Virus record (IMG/VR): IMGVR_UViG_3300044712_000833
Coordinates: 62,001-126,000 of that record
Reading direction: 5' to 3' (one strand)
DNA length: 64,000 nt
Source of the DNA: a virus
The notes under the pieces are model-generated. The model did not search any database, had not been told where the DNA came from, and saw only the letters and a list, made by a program, of their open reading frames with translations. This document shows positions 23,226-31,607 of this stretch, in pieces. Within the stretch, counting starts at the first letter, position 1; each line of letters starts with the position of its first letter. Made by a program: the position numbers and the translations under genes.

Positions 23226-23417
23226 TTAACTTTTTAAATTGTTTTTATTTAATAAATAATCAATCCTACTATTGACTAAAGCAAAACTCCCAAGTCCAAA
23301 AAGTAAAATTCCTATCCTAAGCCATGTGTCAGCAGAGCCTCCTAAAAAATCACCCATGTTCCCGCTTTGAACAATTATAAACGCCCCAAAAGTAAAAAAA
23401 ATAAATCCTAAAGACAT
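23226..23417 (-). CDS. small membrane protein (63 aa)
   Basis: Two hydrophobic segments, LGFIFFTFGAFIIVQ at the start and IGILLFGLGSFALV after residue 33, predict a two-helix membrane hairpin. Basic C-terminus. No family. Confidence 0.5.
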   Translation of the reverse strand: MSLGFIFFTFGAFIIVQSGNMGDFLGGSADTWLRIGILLFGLGSFALVNSRIDYLLNKNNLKS

Positions 23418-23452
23418 AATCAGTATCCTTTATAAAATATACCTTTTATTTA

Positions 23453-23707
23453 TTAATAGTCTCTATAATATTTAATAGAGTTCGCAATGGTCGGAAATAA
23501 TAACTTGGCTATTTCGTAAGAAATAGGGTCTCCTCGCTCTGCAACTTCACTGTCGCCCCAATGACTCAAACCTCGATAAGCAAGCCAGCTATCTTCTTCA
23601 TGTACAACAGCGATAATTTTATACCCAAATCTATCTCCTACTTCAATCTCGTTTAGGGTAATGCTGTATGAATTTAAAGTATTTTCCTTATTGAAAATCC
23701 TTACCAT
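23453..23707 (-). CDS. unknown protein (84 aa)
   Basis: Beta-rich, acidic protein without a signal peptide. Located directly downstream of the recombinase gene, separated by a degenerate palindrome. Not recognised. Confidence 0.45.
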   Translation of the reverse strand: MVRIFNKENTLNSYSITLNEIEVGDRFGYKIIAVVHEEDSWLAYRGLSHWGDSEVAERGDPISYEIAKLLFPTIANSIKYYRDY

Positions 23708-23741
23708 TTTAAATCTCCTGATTTATAGAATAGATGTTTTA

Positions 23742-24602
23742 TTAATTTTCCGATAACATAATGTTCTTTACTGCCATATCATTCTTACCGATATATAACT
23801 CAGTGGTGGTATGAGATTTATGACGAGCAATCGCTTGAGCCGCACGATCACCGTGTTCGTATGCTACATTGGTAATACGAGTAGCACGTAGACGATGTGC
23901 CGTGATTTTCTTTTCAATACCTGCACGTTCACAGGCATCTTTTACACGATTGTTTACAGTGTCTCCGGTCATTGACACAGACTGTTTTCCGCGAGTTCCG
24001 TAAAACAAATATTCGCTATCTGTGTTGCGTTCCTTCAAAACATATTCCTGAAGCATAGCGCAAAGACGGTCATTCAAATAAGTTTTCGCTTCGTCTCCTC
24101 CCTTGCCTGTAATAGTAATCTCACAACCACTAATATCGGACATTTTGATACCAGCGATTTCAGAGCGACGAAGAGCAGTCTTTAGAGCCATAGCCAACAT
24201 AAACTTTTCTTGAAGATTGCGACCTGCGTTGATAACTAATTCTTCCTCGTCTGGAGAAAGAATATCCTTAAACTTTCGCTTTACGTCTACAAATTTAGTC
24301 TTCCCGAATTTGACGAAGAAAAAGGGGCATTCGTTAGAAACATACTTCCCTTCTTTCAAATAAGCAAAGAACGCACTAAGGTTTCGAATAAGTCCGTTCA
24401 AACTAACATTGGAAAGACCAAGAGAGCCGTAGAAGTTATGATACTTATCCACAGAAATTTCTTCGATTTCAGATGTATCTTTAATTTCAAAATGATTGAT
24501 GAACTTCTGAATATCCTTTGTGTAGGATCGAATAGTGTTTTCTGATTTATCACCGATTTTTAGTACCGCGATATAAGCACTCACGACATTTTGAATTTCC
24601 AT
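23742..24602 (-). CDS. tyrosine recombinase / integrase
   Basis: 286 residues. A SAM-like core-binding domain occupies residues 1-100. The catalytic domain has ALRRSE (Arg 145), AHRLR (His 236, Arg 239), ARHKS (His 261) and the nucleophile ELYIG (Tyr 270). The set is complete. It may integrate the element, resolve replication products or invert DNA. I see no obvious att site nearby. It has its own near-perfect promoter, and its GC content is a little above its neighbours, which may mean a separate origin. Confidence 0.88.
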   Translation of the reverse strand: MEIQNVVSAYIAVLKIGDKSENTIRSYTKDIQKFINHFEIKDTSEIEEISVDKYHNFYGSLGLSNVSLNGLIRNLSAFFAYLKEGKYVSNECPFFFVKFGKTKFVDVKRKFKDILSPDEEELVINAGRNLQEKFMLAMALKTALRRSEIAGIKMSDISGCEITITGKGGDEAKTYLNDRLCAMLQEYVLKERNTDSEYLFYGTRGKQSVSMTGDTVNNRVKDACERAGIEKKITAHRLRATRITNVAYEHGDRAAQAIARHKSHTTTELYIGKNDMAVKNIMLSEN

Positions 24603-24630
24603 GACAATCTCCTTATTTGATTATGCTTTA

Positions 24631-24659
24631 ATTATACAATATTATCGTGAGTTTGTCAA
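24631..24659 (-). promoter_or_regulatory. sigma-70 promoter of the recombinase
   Basis: TTGACA, 17 bp, TATAAT on the minus strand, 28 bases upstream of the recombinase ATG. Confidence 0.85.
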
Positions 24660-24668
24660 GGGTCAATT

Positions 24669-25586
24669 TTAGAGACTTTTCCTTACAATATCAAAATATA
24701 ATTCTTTGATACCATTAATGTTCGGCTTATGAGGAAGTGGACTTTCATTATACCACGTTTCAAATTCAGATTCCATGTTCTTAGCCATATCTAAGATTTC
24801 TTCATATTTATAAAATCCGTCTTTTATGGCTTTGATCCATTCTGCATTAGGAAGAGGAAATGTAATATTACCAGTAAGTAGCAATTCTTTTCCTTCGGTC
24901 ATTAAACGAAAAACATGAGAAGCGAACTTAGTATCGTATCCAAATTTTTCTTCTGTTTCTCTACGTTTGGGATTACGATTCTTCAACCAAGACTGATAAT
25001 TATCCCAATCCTTTTTTACGTCCCTATATTCTTTCTCCCTCTTAACGTTGTCTAAATATTCTTCTTTGAATAAGTCTTGAGGAAGAGAAAGAGTATTTTG
25101 AAGATGGGCTTCAGAGATCAAAGGAACAGCACCTAGTCCAAAATCCTCTCTCGTTGGTTTTCTTTTAGGTGGATTAATAAACCACCTCCGATGACGCTCA
25201 ATCGCTTTAATTTGAGCAAAAGCGTAACCTGTAAAAGTGTATTTGATTTTCTTTGATAAAAATAAGTCCCTATTATTTAGAATATATTCCCACATTTTTG
25301 TTTTGTACAAAACATGAGAGTCTGGAATAAACCACAATTCAATTATATTAGGATTTGCTTGCGAAGATAAATTAAAGAATTTTCCCAAATCATAAATAGC
25401 CATATCCTCCTCTTCTTCAAAAGAGTCTTTAACTTCAAAATTATGAAATGGATCGATTAATACCGACAACGGGGGAAGACAAACCCCACGTTTATCATAG
25501 TCTGAATCTTTATTGGCTGTTCCATATAACCTAGAACCAGTTGTTGCCTTAAACAGTAAATATTCTTCTGGATCAAATTGTTTCAT
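24669..25586 (-). CDS. RlaP-type nucleotidyltransferase
   Basis: 305 residues. KATTGSRLYGTANKDSDYDKRGV is the G(S)xxYG...D.D signature of the DNA polymerase beta-like nucleotidyltransferase family called RlaP. IELWFIPDSHVL and ERHRRWF follow. Phage relatives exist, but the substrate is not settled; transfer of nucleotides to RNA is one proposal. A palindrome copy sits just upstream. Confidence 0.75.
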   Translation of the reverse strand: MKQFDPEEYLLFKATTGSRLYGTANKDSDYDKRGVCLPPLSVLIDPFHNFEVKDSFEEEEDMAIYDLGKFFNLSSQANPNIIELWFIPDSHVLYKTKMWEYILNNRDLFLSKKIKYTFTGYAFAQIKAIERHRRWFINPPKRKPTREDFGLGAVPLISEAHLQNTLSLPQDLFKEEYLDNVKREKEYRDVKKDWDNYQSWLKNRNPKRRETEEKFGYDTKFASHVFRLMTEGKELLLTGNITFPLPNAEWIKAIKDGFYKYEEILDMAKNMESEFETWYNESPLPHKPNINGIKELYFDIVRKSL

Positions 25587-25618
25587 TACATCTCCGATAA
25601 AATGATTGTTTTATTCAA

Positions 25619-26464
25619 CTAATCTACCCATTGAAGCCCAATGCCGTTAGAAATTACTACGTCGTATTCTTCCAAAGAAATCTCTTGTGGAATATTGTTG
25701 ATAACAACCTCGTATGCTTTTTGACGGTTCTCTTGAAACAAACTTGTAGTCTTTACATTACCGTTTGTCGGATTAATTTTAGGAATCAAATACGCAGTAA
25801 AAGAATTTCCCGTAAAGTTTCTTTCTGTATTCAAAATTGAAAAATCAAATGGTTTATTTTCCCAAGAATTGTCTTTTTTCTTTTCGATTTTGGGAAACAC
25901 TTCAAATTCAATTTTTTTAACTATTTCTGAAAAGGGATGTTCAGGAAGACCATTAGAATAAAAAACAACATTTCTAAAAAATAAACATAATTCTACTTTG
26001 TTTAGAGTTGGGTCTATTTCAAAAATCTTAGAGTTTAGAAACTCAAAAACAGGAACTTCATCTACGGTTGAAAAAGCGTTATGAGGAGCATGAGTACCTT
26101 TATATCCAGAACGAGAATCTACCCCCTGAGACGACGATCCTCCACTTTGAAATAAAGTAACTTTACAACCATCAGAGTATTCCGCTCTATAAATCCAGTC
26201 TTTTTGAGAATCCTCCATGCTTCTACCGCATTCGTGACAAGATGCAGAATACAACCCGTTTCCTCTAGGGTACGCAGGAGAATTTTTTCCACACCAGCCA
26301 CATATTATATCGACTGCCCCCTGCTTTTCCATAACTTCATATCTACTATCGTACCAATAAGAACGTTTATATGTCAATAAAGGTTGAATTCCTGTTTTCT
26401 TAAATAGATTAGAAAAACATCCTTTTTCTCGATTATCAAAAAATATTGGTAAATTTGTTTTCAT
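25619..26464 (-). CDS. unknown protein with a zinc ribbon (281 aa)
   Basis: IICGWCGKNS near residue 55 and SCHECGRS near residue 77 form a zinc ribbon. The rest is beta-rich with a Gly/Ser segment (FQSGGSSSQGVDSRSG). No enzymatic motif. Largest unknown in this section. Confidence 0.5.
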   Translation of the reverse strand: MKTNLPIFFDNREKGCFSNLFKKTGIQPLLTYKRSYWYDSRYEVMEKQGAVDIICGWCGKNSPAYPRGNGLYSASCHECGRSMEDSQKDWIYRAEYSDGCKVTLFQSGGSSSQGVDSRSGYKGTHAPHNAFSTVDEVPVFEFLNSKIFEIDPTLNKVELCLFFRNVVFYSNGLPEHPFSEIVKKIEFEVFPKIEKKKDNSWENKPFDFSILNTERNFTGNSFTAYLIPKINPTNGNVKTTSLFQENRQKAYEVVINNIPQEISLEEYDVVISNGIGLQWVD

Positions 26465-26478
26465 ATTTTATCCTTTTA

Positions 26479-26496
26479 ATAAAATCGTCGTTTTAT
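26479..26496. repeat. type copy of the intercistronic palindrome ATAAAA-N6-TTTTAT
   Basis: Other copies with the same 6-6-6 spacing, allowing one mismatch, start at 817, 837, 1300, 3739, 9280, 10005, 22963, 23205, 25597, 27541, 28338, 28934, 29709, 30057, 34735, 38725, 42281, 50153, 51028, 53845, 54047, 54265, 55014, 55434, 56414, 56855, 58198 and 61431. Looser copies lie near 9765, 52582 and 57700. Each sits between two minus-strand genes, often supplying the TAA stop of one and leading into the AGGAG of the next. The middle hexamer differs between copies (here CGACGA). Confidence 0.85.
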
Positions 26497-26501
26497 TGGC
26501 A

Positions 26502-26693
26502 TTAATATTTTATTTTTGAACAAATCTTAAATCCGTCTTCTGGATTGTTCCAAATAATAACCAAGCATTCCCAAAACCCAAACCAAAAATTATCAGTATA
26601 ATGCTTATGAGTCCTATCAGGATCAATAAAACCATATCCGTAATCCGTTCGAATTAGAAATTGTCCTTTGTTGTTTTTTAATGAAAAATTCAT
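26502..26693 (-). CDS. unknown protein (63 aa)
   Basis: Aromatic-rich small protein (FWFGFWECLVIIW) with a possible membrane-surface segment. Not recognised. Confidence 0.4.
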   Translation of the reverse strand: MNFSLKNNKGQFLIRTDYGYGFIDPDRTHKHYTDNFWFGFWECLVIIWNNPEDGFKICSKIKY

Positions 26694-26715
26694 CTGTAAT
26701 CTCCGAAATTATTTT

Positions 26716-27102
26716 TTATGATACCATTGAATTTCTAATCATTGCTGAACAGGATTCGATAGTAGCGTCTCCACTGCCTTCCCATCTAATTGCCGACATT
26801 TCTTTCTTCCATTTTTCGTTATTTTTGGAGATTATTTCTCTTGAATATTCTTTAGTTTTTTCCTCGGCAACGGCAGGCGATAAGCCGTTTCTAATGTTTT
26901 GCAAAAAATCTCTTGTTACTTCTTGCTTTAAAAACCATTCGAAAGAAGCGTTTCCAACAGGAGTTGTTCCAAAAGGCGGAGTCAATTCTTTTTCTTTTTT
27001 TATGTAGAAAAAACACTTCTGACCCAAATCAATCATGACTTGAAATACTTTTAATCTTTTTTCTTCGTCCAAAGATTTTATCCAATTTTCATTTTCATTC
27101 AT
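26716..27102 (-). CDS. unknown protein (128 aa)
   Basis: Starts at the ATG of MNENENWIKSL, which overlaps the upstream stop (ATGA) and follows GGAG. Lys/Glu-rich helical protein. No family recognised. Confidence 0.5.
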   Translation of the reverse strand: MNENENWIKSLDEEKRLKVFQVMIDLGQKCFFYIKKEKELTPPFGTTPVGNASFEWFLKQEVTRDFLQNIRNGLSPAVAEEKTKEYSREIISKNNEKWKKEMSAIRWEGSGDATIESCSAMIRNSMVS

Positions 27103-27305
27103 TCTAAAGGCACTCCTCCGAGCCATTGAGTTAGGGTTGCAATATCATCTCTATCGTTTATAGTTGCTTTACACCAAAGAAAAGGAACATCTAACGGATT
27201 GCATGGGAAAATTTCTAAGGTTTCTTTTTTCTGAAGTGATTCCATATACCATAAATTCAACTGAATTAAAGATATTGGTTTTCCTATTTCTGGAGAAATA
27301 TTCAT
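27099..27305 (-). CDS. unknown protein (68 aa)
   Basis: Small mixed protein with several Trp residues. Its end overlaps the start of the next gene. Not recognised. Confidence 0.45.
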   Translation of the reverse strand: MNISPEIGKPISLIQLNLWYMESLQKKETLEIFPCNPLDVPFLWCKATINDRDDIATLTQWLGGVPLE

Positions 27306-27314
27306 TTTATTTTC

Positions 27315-27521
27315 CTAATTAACGAAGAGAGCATTATTTCGATACTTTTTGACTTTCCATCTTTGAGAAGATAAATCAAAAACCTCATTGTACCGCATAA
27401 TTTGATACCCTTTTACTTCGGAATCTTTCTCAAGCACGAATACTAAAAAATGAAGTTCTGGCATAGTTACACAAGCATATTGAAGCAATGAACCGCCATA
27501 ATCAACAACTATTGTGAACAT
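27315..27521 (-). CDS. unknown protein (68 aa)
   Basis: Beta-rich; starts MFTIVVDYGGS. A palindrome copy lies downstream at 27541 on the far side of its start. Not recognised. Confidence 0.4.
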   Translation of the reverse strand: MFTIVVDYGGSLLQYACVTMPELHFLVFVLEKDSEVKGYQIMRYNEVFDLSSQRWKVKKYRNNALFVN

Positions 27522-27554
27522 TTATTCTCCTTTTAACCCAATAAAATTGCTATT

Positions 27555-28076
27555 TTATTCTTTCTGTAATCCTTCATTGTAAATTTTCGTTTCAATTTTT
27601 TCTAGATTTGAACACTTAATATGATAAACTTTCATCCATTGCTTCTTCGCTCTTTTAATCATATCTCTAGTTCCAGTGTTCCCTTTCTTTCTTTCAGCGT
27701 CAAAAGCAATACATATTTCTCCAACGCAGTAATTAGCCATTTCCTGATTCCTCAAGTAGCCCGCTAAACTATTATAGCCACCATAAAAATCAGGTTTCCA
27801 AATACAAGTTGGAGTATTTCCCCAATTTTCAGGCTTCTTTGGTTCTTCATTTGTCCATTCAGCAGGGAATAAAGTTAGTTTCAAATTATGACTCTTAGCC
27901 CACTGTTCACCTAGATAATCTGCACCCTTCGGATTGTTACCAGAAACTACTTCAATATCTTTAGAAGATATTTCTTTGAAATACTGTTCTTTAGATACAA
28001 TGTCGGTTAGAGTCTGGAAAATGAAATCCTTATTTTTTAATTCGATATTTCTTGATCCGCAAATAAGAATTTTCAT
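27555..28076 (-). CDS. SLOG-domain protein (YspA-like, DUF2493)
   Basis: 173 residues. KILICGSRNI starts the Rossmann-like fold, VVSGNNPKGADYLGEQWAK is the hallmark SGxxxGADxxxxxxA loop, and LFPAEW follows. SLOG proteins sense or process nucleotide ligands and often accompany defence or counter-defence genes. The substrate here is unknown. It neighbours a small basic gene and an HNH endonuclease. Confidence 0.75.
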   Translation of the reverse strand: MKILICGSRNIELKNKDFIFQTLTDIVSKEQYFKEISSKDIEVVSGNNPKGADYLGEQWAKSHNLKLTLFPAEWTNEEPKKPENWGNTPTCIWKPDFYGGYNSLAGYLRNQEMANYCVGEICIAFDAERKKGNTGTRDMIKRAKKQWMKVYHIKCSNLEKIETKIYNEGLQKE

Positions 28077-28077
28077 T

Positions 28078-28323
28078 CTATTCCTTTATATCATATGAAA
28101 CAAGAATAGCTTTACCACCCATCTTCTGAGGATAGTAATCTCGAAGAACAATCTTTTTTTCTAATGATTCCACCCATTCCCAAGCCATTTGGATACTGTG
28201 ATTATAAGTATCTCCTACGAAATGAGCAATGTGTTTTCCAGATAAAAGCTTGATAGCGGATTTTTCTGGAAGATATTGATCTTTTTCTAATTCAACTTCA
28301 ATAATTTTTCTATGACGACCCAT
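28078..28323 (-). CDS. unknown protein (81 aa)
   Basis: Basic N-terminus (MGRHRKIIEVELEKDQ), then alpha/beta. Follows the SLOG gene start by two bases and may be coupled to it. Confidence 0.45.
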   Translation of the reverse strand: MGRHRKIIEVELEKDQYLPEKSAIKLLSGKHIAHFVGDTYNHSIQMAWEWVESLEKKIVLRDYYPQKMGGKAILVSYDIKE

Positions 28324-28351
28324 GTTTTCTCCTATTTATAAAACTGTGCTT

Positions 28352-28918
28352 TTATTCATGTTTTCTTGACTTACCAGCAAATTCGCCATAATATTTTTCA
28401 CGCATCTTCTTTGCAAACTCTCCAGCATCATGTACGTCCTCGAACTTTTCAGGGAATAATTTATTCTTTCCATCCACTTGCAATTGAACTCTCCAATGTC
28501 CGTTTATCCAAGAAACATTACGATACCCCGAAGTGTTGTTTTTATTTTCTCCGCTTCTATTCATTAGATTGAACTTATCTGTTGTTATTCTTAAATTTTC
28601 ATCCGTATAGTCTAATGTGTCGTTATTTATATGGTCAATTATATAATTATAGTCATAACATTCAGTAATAAATCTTCCCAATTGCAGAGGTTTTGACTTT
28701 TGTTTTCCGTTATCTGTTCCTAATTGAATTGTACATTTTGCATAATACTTATTATTACTCCAATTCCAAAACATATGCCAATGCTGATCTAAATTTAAAA
28801 GTCTCTTTAAATGTTTTTTAGAAACTTTGACTATAAATTTTTTAGTGCCTTTATAAATCGATATTTCTACTACATTTCCCCTTATTGTGTATTCATTAAA
28901 TCCCTTCTTTTTACCCAT
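28352..28918 (-). CDS. HNH endonuclease with AP2-type DNA-binding domain
   Basis: 188 residues. IIDHINNDTLDYTDENLRI near residue 90 is the phage HNH core. NKNNTSGYRNVSW..GHWRVQL near residue 130 is the AP2/ERF-like strand pair common at the C-terminus of such homing enzymes. It is a free-standing homing endonuclease and a mobile gene by family, with no intron seen around it. Confidence 0.8.
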   Translation of the reverse strand: MGKKKGFNEYTIRGNVVEISIYKGTKKFIVKVSKKHLKRLLNLDQHWHMFWNWSNNKYYAKCTIQLGTDNGKQKSKPLQLGRFITECYDYNYIIDHINNDTLDYTDENLRITTDKFNLMNRSGENKNNTSGYRNVSWINGHWRVQLQVDGKNKLFPEKFEDVHDAGEFAKKMREKYYGEFAGKSRKHE

Positions 28919-28950
28919 CTTTTCCTTTTATGAATAAACTTGTCATTTTA

Positions 28951-29100
28951 TTAGCAGTCTCTACTACCATCTTCATAACCTTTTTCCCAAGCATCATGTA
29001 ACTCTTTCTCATTTTCTTGGTTAAAGGGATTTGATGGAGGTAAATCGTCGTATCCTGCCGAAAAACCATCCCAATATGCGTTTGAAACCTCATTGGTCAT
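28951..29100 (-). CDS. RMF-like small protein (49 aa)
   Basis: ATG follows AAGGAGATAAA. The sequence has the pattern AYWDGFSAGYDD..PSNPFNQ then AWEKGYEDG, the GxxAGxxxxxxNPY..AWxxGFxxG layout of ribosome-modulation-factor-like proteins. RMF dimerises ribosomes in bacteria; phage versions are common but their role is not settled. It has its own promoter embedded in a terminator. Confidence 0.7.
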   Translation of the reverse strand: MTNEVSNAYWDGFSAGYDDLPPSNPFNQENEKELHDAWEKGYEDGSRDC

Positions 29101-29121
29101 TTTATCTCCTTATTTTTAATA

Positions 29122-29150
29122 AGTATATCATAAAACAAAAATCCTGTCAA
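29122..29150 (-). promoter_or_regulatory. sigma-70 promoter with -35 inside a terminator stem
   Basis: TTGACA, 17 bp, TATACT on the minus strand, about 20 bases before the RMF-like gene. Confidence 0.8.
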
Positions 29151-29171
29151 GGTCTAATTTTGACAGGATTT
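29139..29171 (-). terminator. strong terminator hairpin holding a -35 box
   Basis: AAATCCTGTCAA/TTGACAGGATTT is a perfect 12-bp stem with a 9-base loop, followed by TTGTTTT on the minus strand. The downstream arm contains the TTGACA of the promoter above. Confidence 0.85.
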
Positions 29172-29176
29172 AATAA

Positions 29177-29437
29177 CTACTTTTTAGATTTCTTAGAATT
29201 ACTCAATTCATCTAAAGTTACAAATTTTGGATTATTTTTAATTGTCCCCTTTGAAGTGACTGTAAGAATGAAAATTTTACAATCTGAAATATCTGTTTCA
29301 ACTTCATTGTAACTCATTAGTTCTTGAAGAGTTCTAAAATAAGAAACTCCTCCATCAATCATGAAATCAACCAAATCAATTTCTGAGAACTCCAATTCCT
29401 CTGAACTATCGATTACTGCATAAACTGTATTACTCAT
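29177..29437 (-). CDS. unknown acidic protein (86 aa)
   Basis: Acidic alpha/beta protein with a lysine tail (SKKSKK). Its transcript ends at the terminator just downstream. Not recognised. Confidence 0.5.
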   Translation of the reverse strand: MSNTVYAVIDSSEELEFSEIDLVDFMIDGGVSYFRTLQELMSYNEVETDISDCKIFILTVTSKGTIKNNPKFVTLDELSNSKKSKK

Positions 29438-29458
29438 TTTTCGTCTCCTTTGTTTGTA

Positions 29459-29695
29459 TTATTCTTTAAAAGAAATTCGATTAGCCAAATATAACTCTTG
29501 GAAAAAAGAAGCGATTATATGAGCGATAACTTGCGTTGATATTAGCTCCGCTTCCTCTCTACCGTCATTCAACATTTTCACCATAGAATTAGTATTTTTC
29601 AGAACAAGGACAAGTGAAGTTTTGTCATCTTCCGATATAATAACATCTAATTTTTCAATGGCTTTACTTACTACTTCTTCGTAATTTTGACTCAT
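29459..29695 (-). CDS. unknown protein, paralogue of the gene at 30071
   Basis: 78 residues. About half the positions match the second copy, including NYEE, KNTNSMVKMLN and LISTQVIAHII, and both end FKE. A tandem duplication separated by one other gene. Function unknown. Confidence 0.55.
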   Translation of the reverse strand: MSQNYEEVVSKAIEKLDVIISEDDKTSLVLVLKNTNSMVKMLNDGREEAELISTQVIAHIIASFFQELYLANRISFKE

Positions 29696-29794
29696 TATAC
29701 TCCTTTTAATAAAATTAGTCTTTTATCAATTCAATTTCTTGGATTAAATTTTCCAACTGGTCATAATTATACTTACCCCATATAAATTCCCATA

Positions 29795-30043
29795 TTATAT
29801 ATACTCAACGGGTTCGTCAATCCAACTAATATTTCTTCCAATTAACTTAGCAATACTTCCTTTTGGTACAACTACATAATTACAATTCTTTTCCTCGATT
29901 TCCTTATCACTGTAGTTAGAATAATGCCAATAATTCCAATGACCACTGACATATTTTCCATCCATCATCCACCCGTCCCACCTAAAAGGTTTTTCTTGAA
30001 AGATTTCTTCAGTTCCGTCCTCTCCAACACAAAGCCAACTCAT
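29795..30043 (-). CDS. unknown Trp/Tyr-rich protein (82 aa)
   Basis: Aromatic-rich (WDGWMMDGKYVSGHWNYWHY). It lies between the two paralogous genes. Not recognised. Confidence 0.45.
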   Translation of the reverse strand: MSWLCVGEDGTEEIFQEKPFRWDGWMMDGKYVSGHWNYWHYSNYSDKEIEEKNCNYVVVPKGSIAKLIGRNISWIDEPVEYI

Positions 30044-30070
30044 ATTTTAATCCTTTATAAAATCACAATT

Positions 30071-30307
30071 TTATTCTTTAAATTTAGCATCACCAGATAA
30101 CGACAATTCCATTAGATACCAATTTATAATGTATGCAATGAGTTGAGTCGATACAAGCTCCGATCCTTCATCCCAGTTATTTAATACCTTGACTATCCGA
30201 TTTGTATTATTCAAAAATAAAACCATGTTTCTCTTTCCTTTTTCGGAAACATCTAGGTTCAAGTCATTGATTACTTTTTCTACCATTTCTTCGTAATTGG
30301 GTTTCAT
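30071..30307 (-). CDS. unknown protein, paralogue of the gene at 29459
   Basis: 78 residues, same length and plan as the copy at 29459 (NYEEMV, NNTNRIVKVLN, LVSTQLIAYII, ending FKE). Confidence 0.55.
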   Translation of the reverse strand: MKPNYEEMVEKVINDLNLDVSEKGKRNMVLFLNNTNRIVKVLNNWDEGSELVSTQLIAYIINWYLMELSLSGDAKFKE

Positions 30308-30507
30308 TTATTCTTATCTCCTACAAGTATGAACAAAAAGATTCCAATTGCTAAAAATATTGCGTCTATCCATAGCGCATTGTATCCCAAATGTGGACTC
30401 GTACTATTTCCAATTATGAAACCGTCTATAATCAGATATGACAAAGGACATCCGATAAATGGCAATCCTAAGACTATTCTAGGGTCAAAATGCATTGTCC
30501 GCTCCAA
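30304..30507 (-). CDS. small membrane protein (67 aa)
   Basis: Two hydrophobic segments (IVLGLPFIGCPLSYLII and AIFLAIGIFLFILV) predict two membrane helices. Overlaps both neighbours. Confidence 0.5.
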   Translation of the reverse strand: MERTMHFDPRIVLGLPFIGCPLSYLIIDGFIIGNSTSPHLGYNALWIDAIFLAIGIFLFILVGDKNK

Positions 30508-30902
30508 TCCACGTTCACATTCTTAACGACAGCCACATAACAAGGCTCTTCGTTTGTAGAAAAAAGACAAACGGGAGTCCCATCGGGTTCAAACATTTTA
30601 ATAACGTCTCCATAAACCAACATCTTGGGGTGAATCTCCACCCAAATGCCAGATAGACTAAATCGAATGAATCTTGTCTCGGACTCTTTCATACTACATG
30701 ACTGATCCCATAACTTTCTTATTTTCATTCCATCTTGGTTTACAGCCCATATTTCAACCGAAGAATACTTTCTCTCTAAGGTTCTAATTCGGGGAATAAC
30801 CTCTCCATATAAAGACGCATTGCTAGGAAATGGAATTTGATATATTTCATTTCCGTTTTCAGTTTCAACCACTGGAACAATACTGATTGTATCTACTAAC
30901 AT
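30474..30902 (-). CDS. unknown beta-rich protein (142 aa)
   Basis: Soluble, mostly strands. The last 11 codons overlap the next gene. No catalytic motif recognised. Confidence 0.5.
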   Translation of the reverse strand: MLVDTISIVPVVETENGNEIYQIPFPSNASLYGEVIPRIRTLERKYSSVEIWAVNQDGMKIRKLWDQSCSMKESETRFIRFSLSGIWVEIHPKMLVYGDVIKMFEPDGTPVCLFSTNEEPCYVAVVKNVNVDWSGQCILTLE

Positions 30903-30929
30903 TTTTCTCCTTCTAATAAAAGATAAATT

Positions 30930-31142
30930 TTATTTACTTTTTAAAACAAAAGTATCAGCGAAAAACCAAAAAGCAATTGACATAAATAACAAAGGAATTA
31001 CTGCAAAAATAATGAACCATCCATAAGAAGATATTTTTTCAACAGCAAGCCCAATTCCTCCAATTGATGCGAAAACCATAAGAACAGAAACGCTTTTATA
31101 TGTTAGAAATATAAGAATGTCAATTAATTTTTCTTTATTCAT
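30930..31142 (-). CDS. small membrane protein (70 aa)
   Basis: Two strong hydrophobic helices (SVSVLMVFASIGGIGLAV and FIIFAVIPLLFMSIAFWFF). Basic ends suggest both termini are cytoplasmic. No family. Confidence 0.55.
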   Translation of the reverse strand: MNKEKLIDILIFLTYKSVSVLMVFASIGGIGLAVEKISSYGWFIIFAVIPLLFMSIAFWFFADTFVLKSK

Positions 31143-31143
31143 T

Positions 31144-31482
31144 TTATTTTTTCACTTTTTTCCATTCAAGAAAGTATTGATCTGAAACATAATCTCCAGA
31201 TTTGAATTGTCCAGTGGATAAAACTATTTGAAGAACAATTGCCATATCTTTATGCAACTTCCAACAATATTTCTCTTGTTGAGAAGTTAATCTCAATTCG
31301 CCGCCCTCAATTTCAACAAAGTCTAAATCTATCGCTTCAGCGATACTTCGGGGAATATCAGAGTCTCCATATGGTCTTTTAGAGTCTATATTGACTCTTT
31401 GAGTATCTTCGTTCCAATAAACTAAAATAGACTTTACTAGCTTAATATGATCCCTTGTTACTTCAAAATATTTTTTACTCAC
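31144..31482 (-). CDS. unknown protein (112 aa)
   Basis: Starts with GTG, overlapping the TGA of the lipoprotein gene. The sequence includes LRLTSQQEKYCWKLHKDMAIVLQIV, probably helical. Not recognised. Confidence 0.5.
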   Translation of the reverse strand: MSKKYFEVTRDHIKLVKSILVYWNEDTQRVNIDSKRPYGDSDIPRSIAEAIDLDFVEIEGGELRLTSQQEKYCWKLHKDMAIVLQIVLSTGQFKSGDYVSDQYFLEWKKVKK

Positions 31483-31607
31483 TTAGACTCCTCTTGATAA
31501 CAAATGGATGATCCACCAGCCACAGCCTGTAAAGCACAGGAAGTTGATTGACATCCTATAATAAAAACAGTTACGACTACAAGAATAATATATTTTAATC
31601 TTTTCAT
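31479..31607 (-). CDS. small lipoprotein (42 aa)
   Basis: KRLKYIILVVVTVFIIGC is a lipoprotein signal peptide with the lipobox IIGC at residue 19. The mature part is only about 23 residues and has two more cysteines. Small phage lipoproteins often mediate superinfection exclusion or lysis; this is a family-level guess. Confidence 0.65.
   Translation of the reverse strand: MKRLKYIILVVVTVFIIGCQSTSCALQAVAGGSSICYQEESK

Noticed and set aside
23742-24659. Attachment site next to the recombinase
   Set aside because: No clear direct repeat or tRNA 3' end is found beside the gene, so I do not call an att site.
28911-29093. 60-codon minus-strand frame in the RMF-like region
   Set aside because: It is a shadow of the RMF-like gene at 28951-29100, which has a good ribosome binding site, a matching promoter and a family pattern.
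29700-29794. Possible 25-codon gene between two small genes
   Set aside because: An open frame exists, but it lacks an ATG, GTG or TTG with a ribosome binding site.
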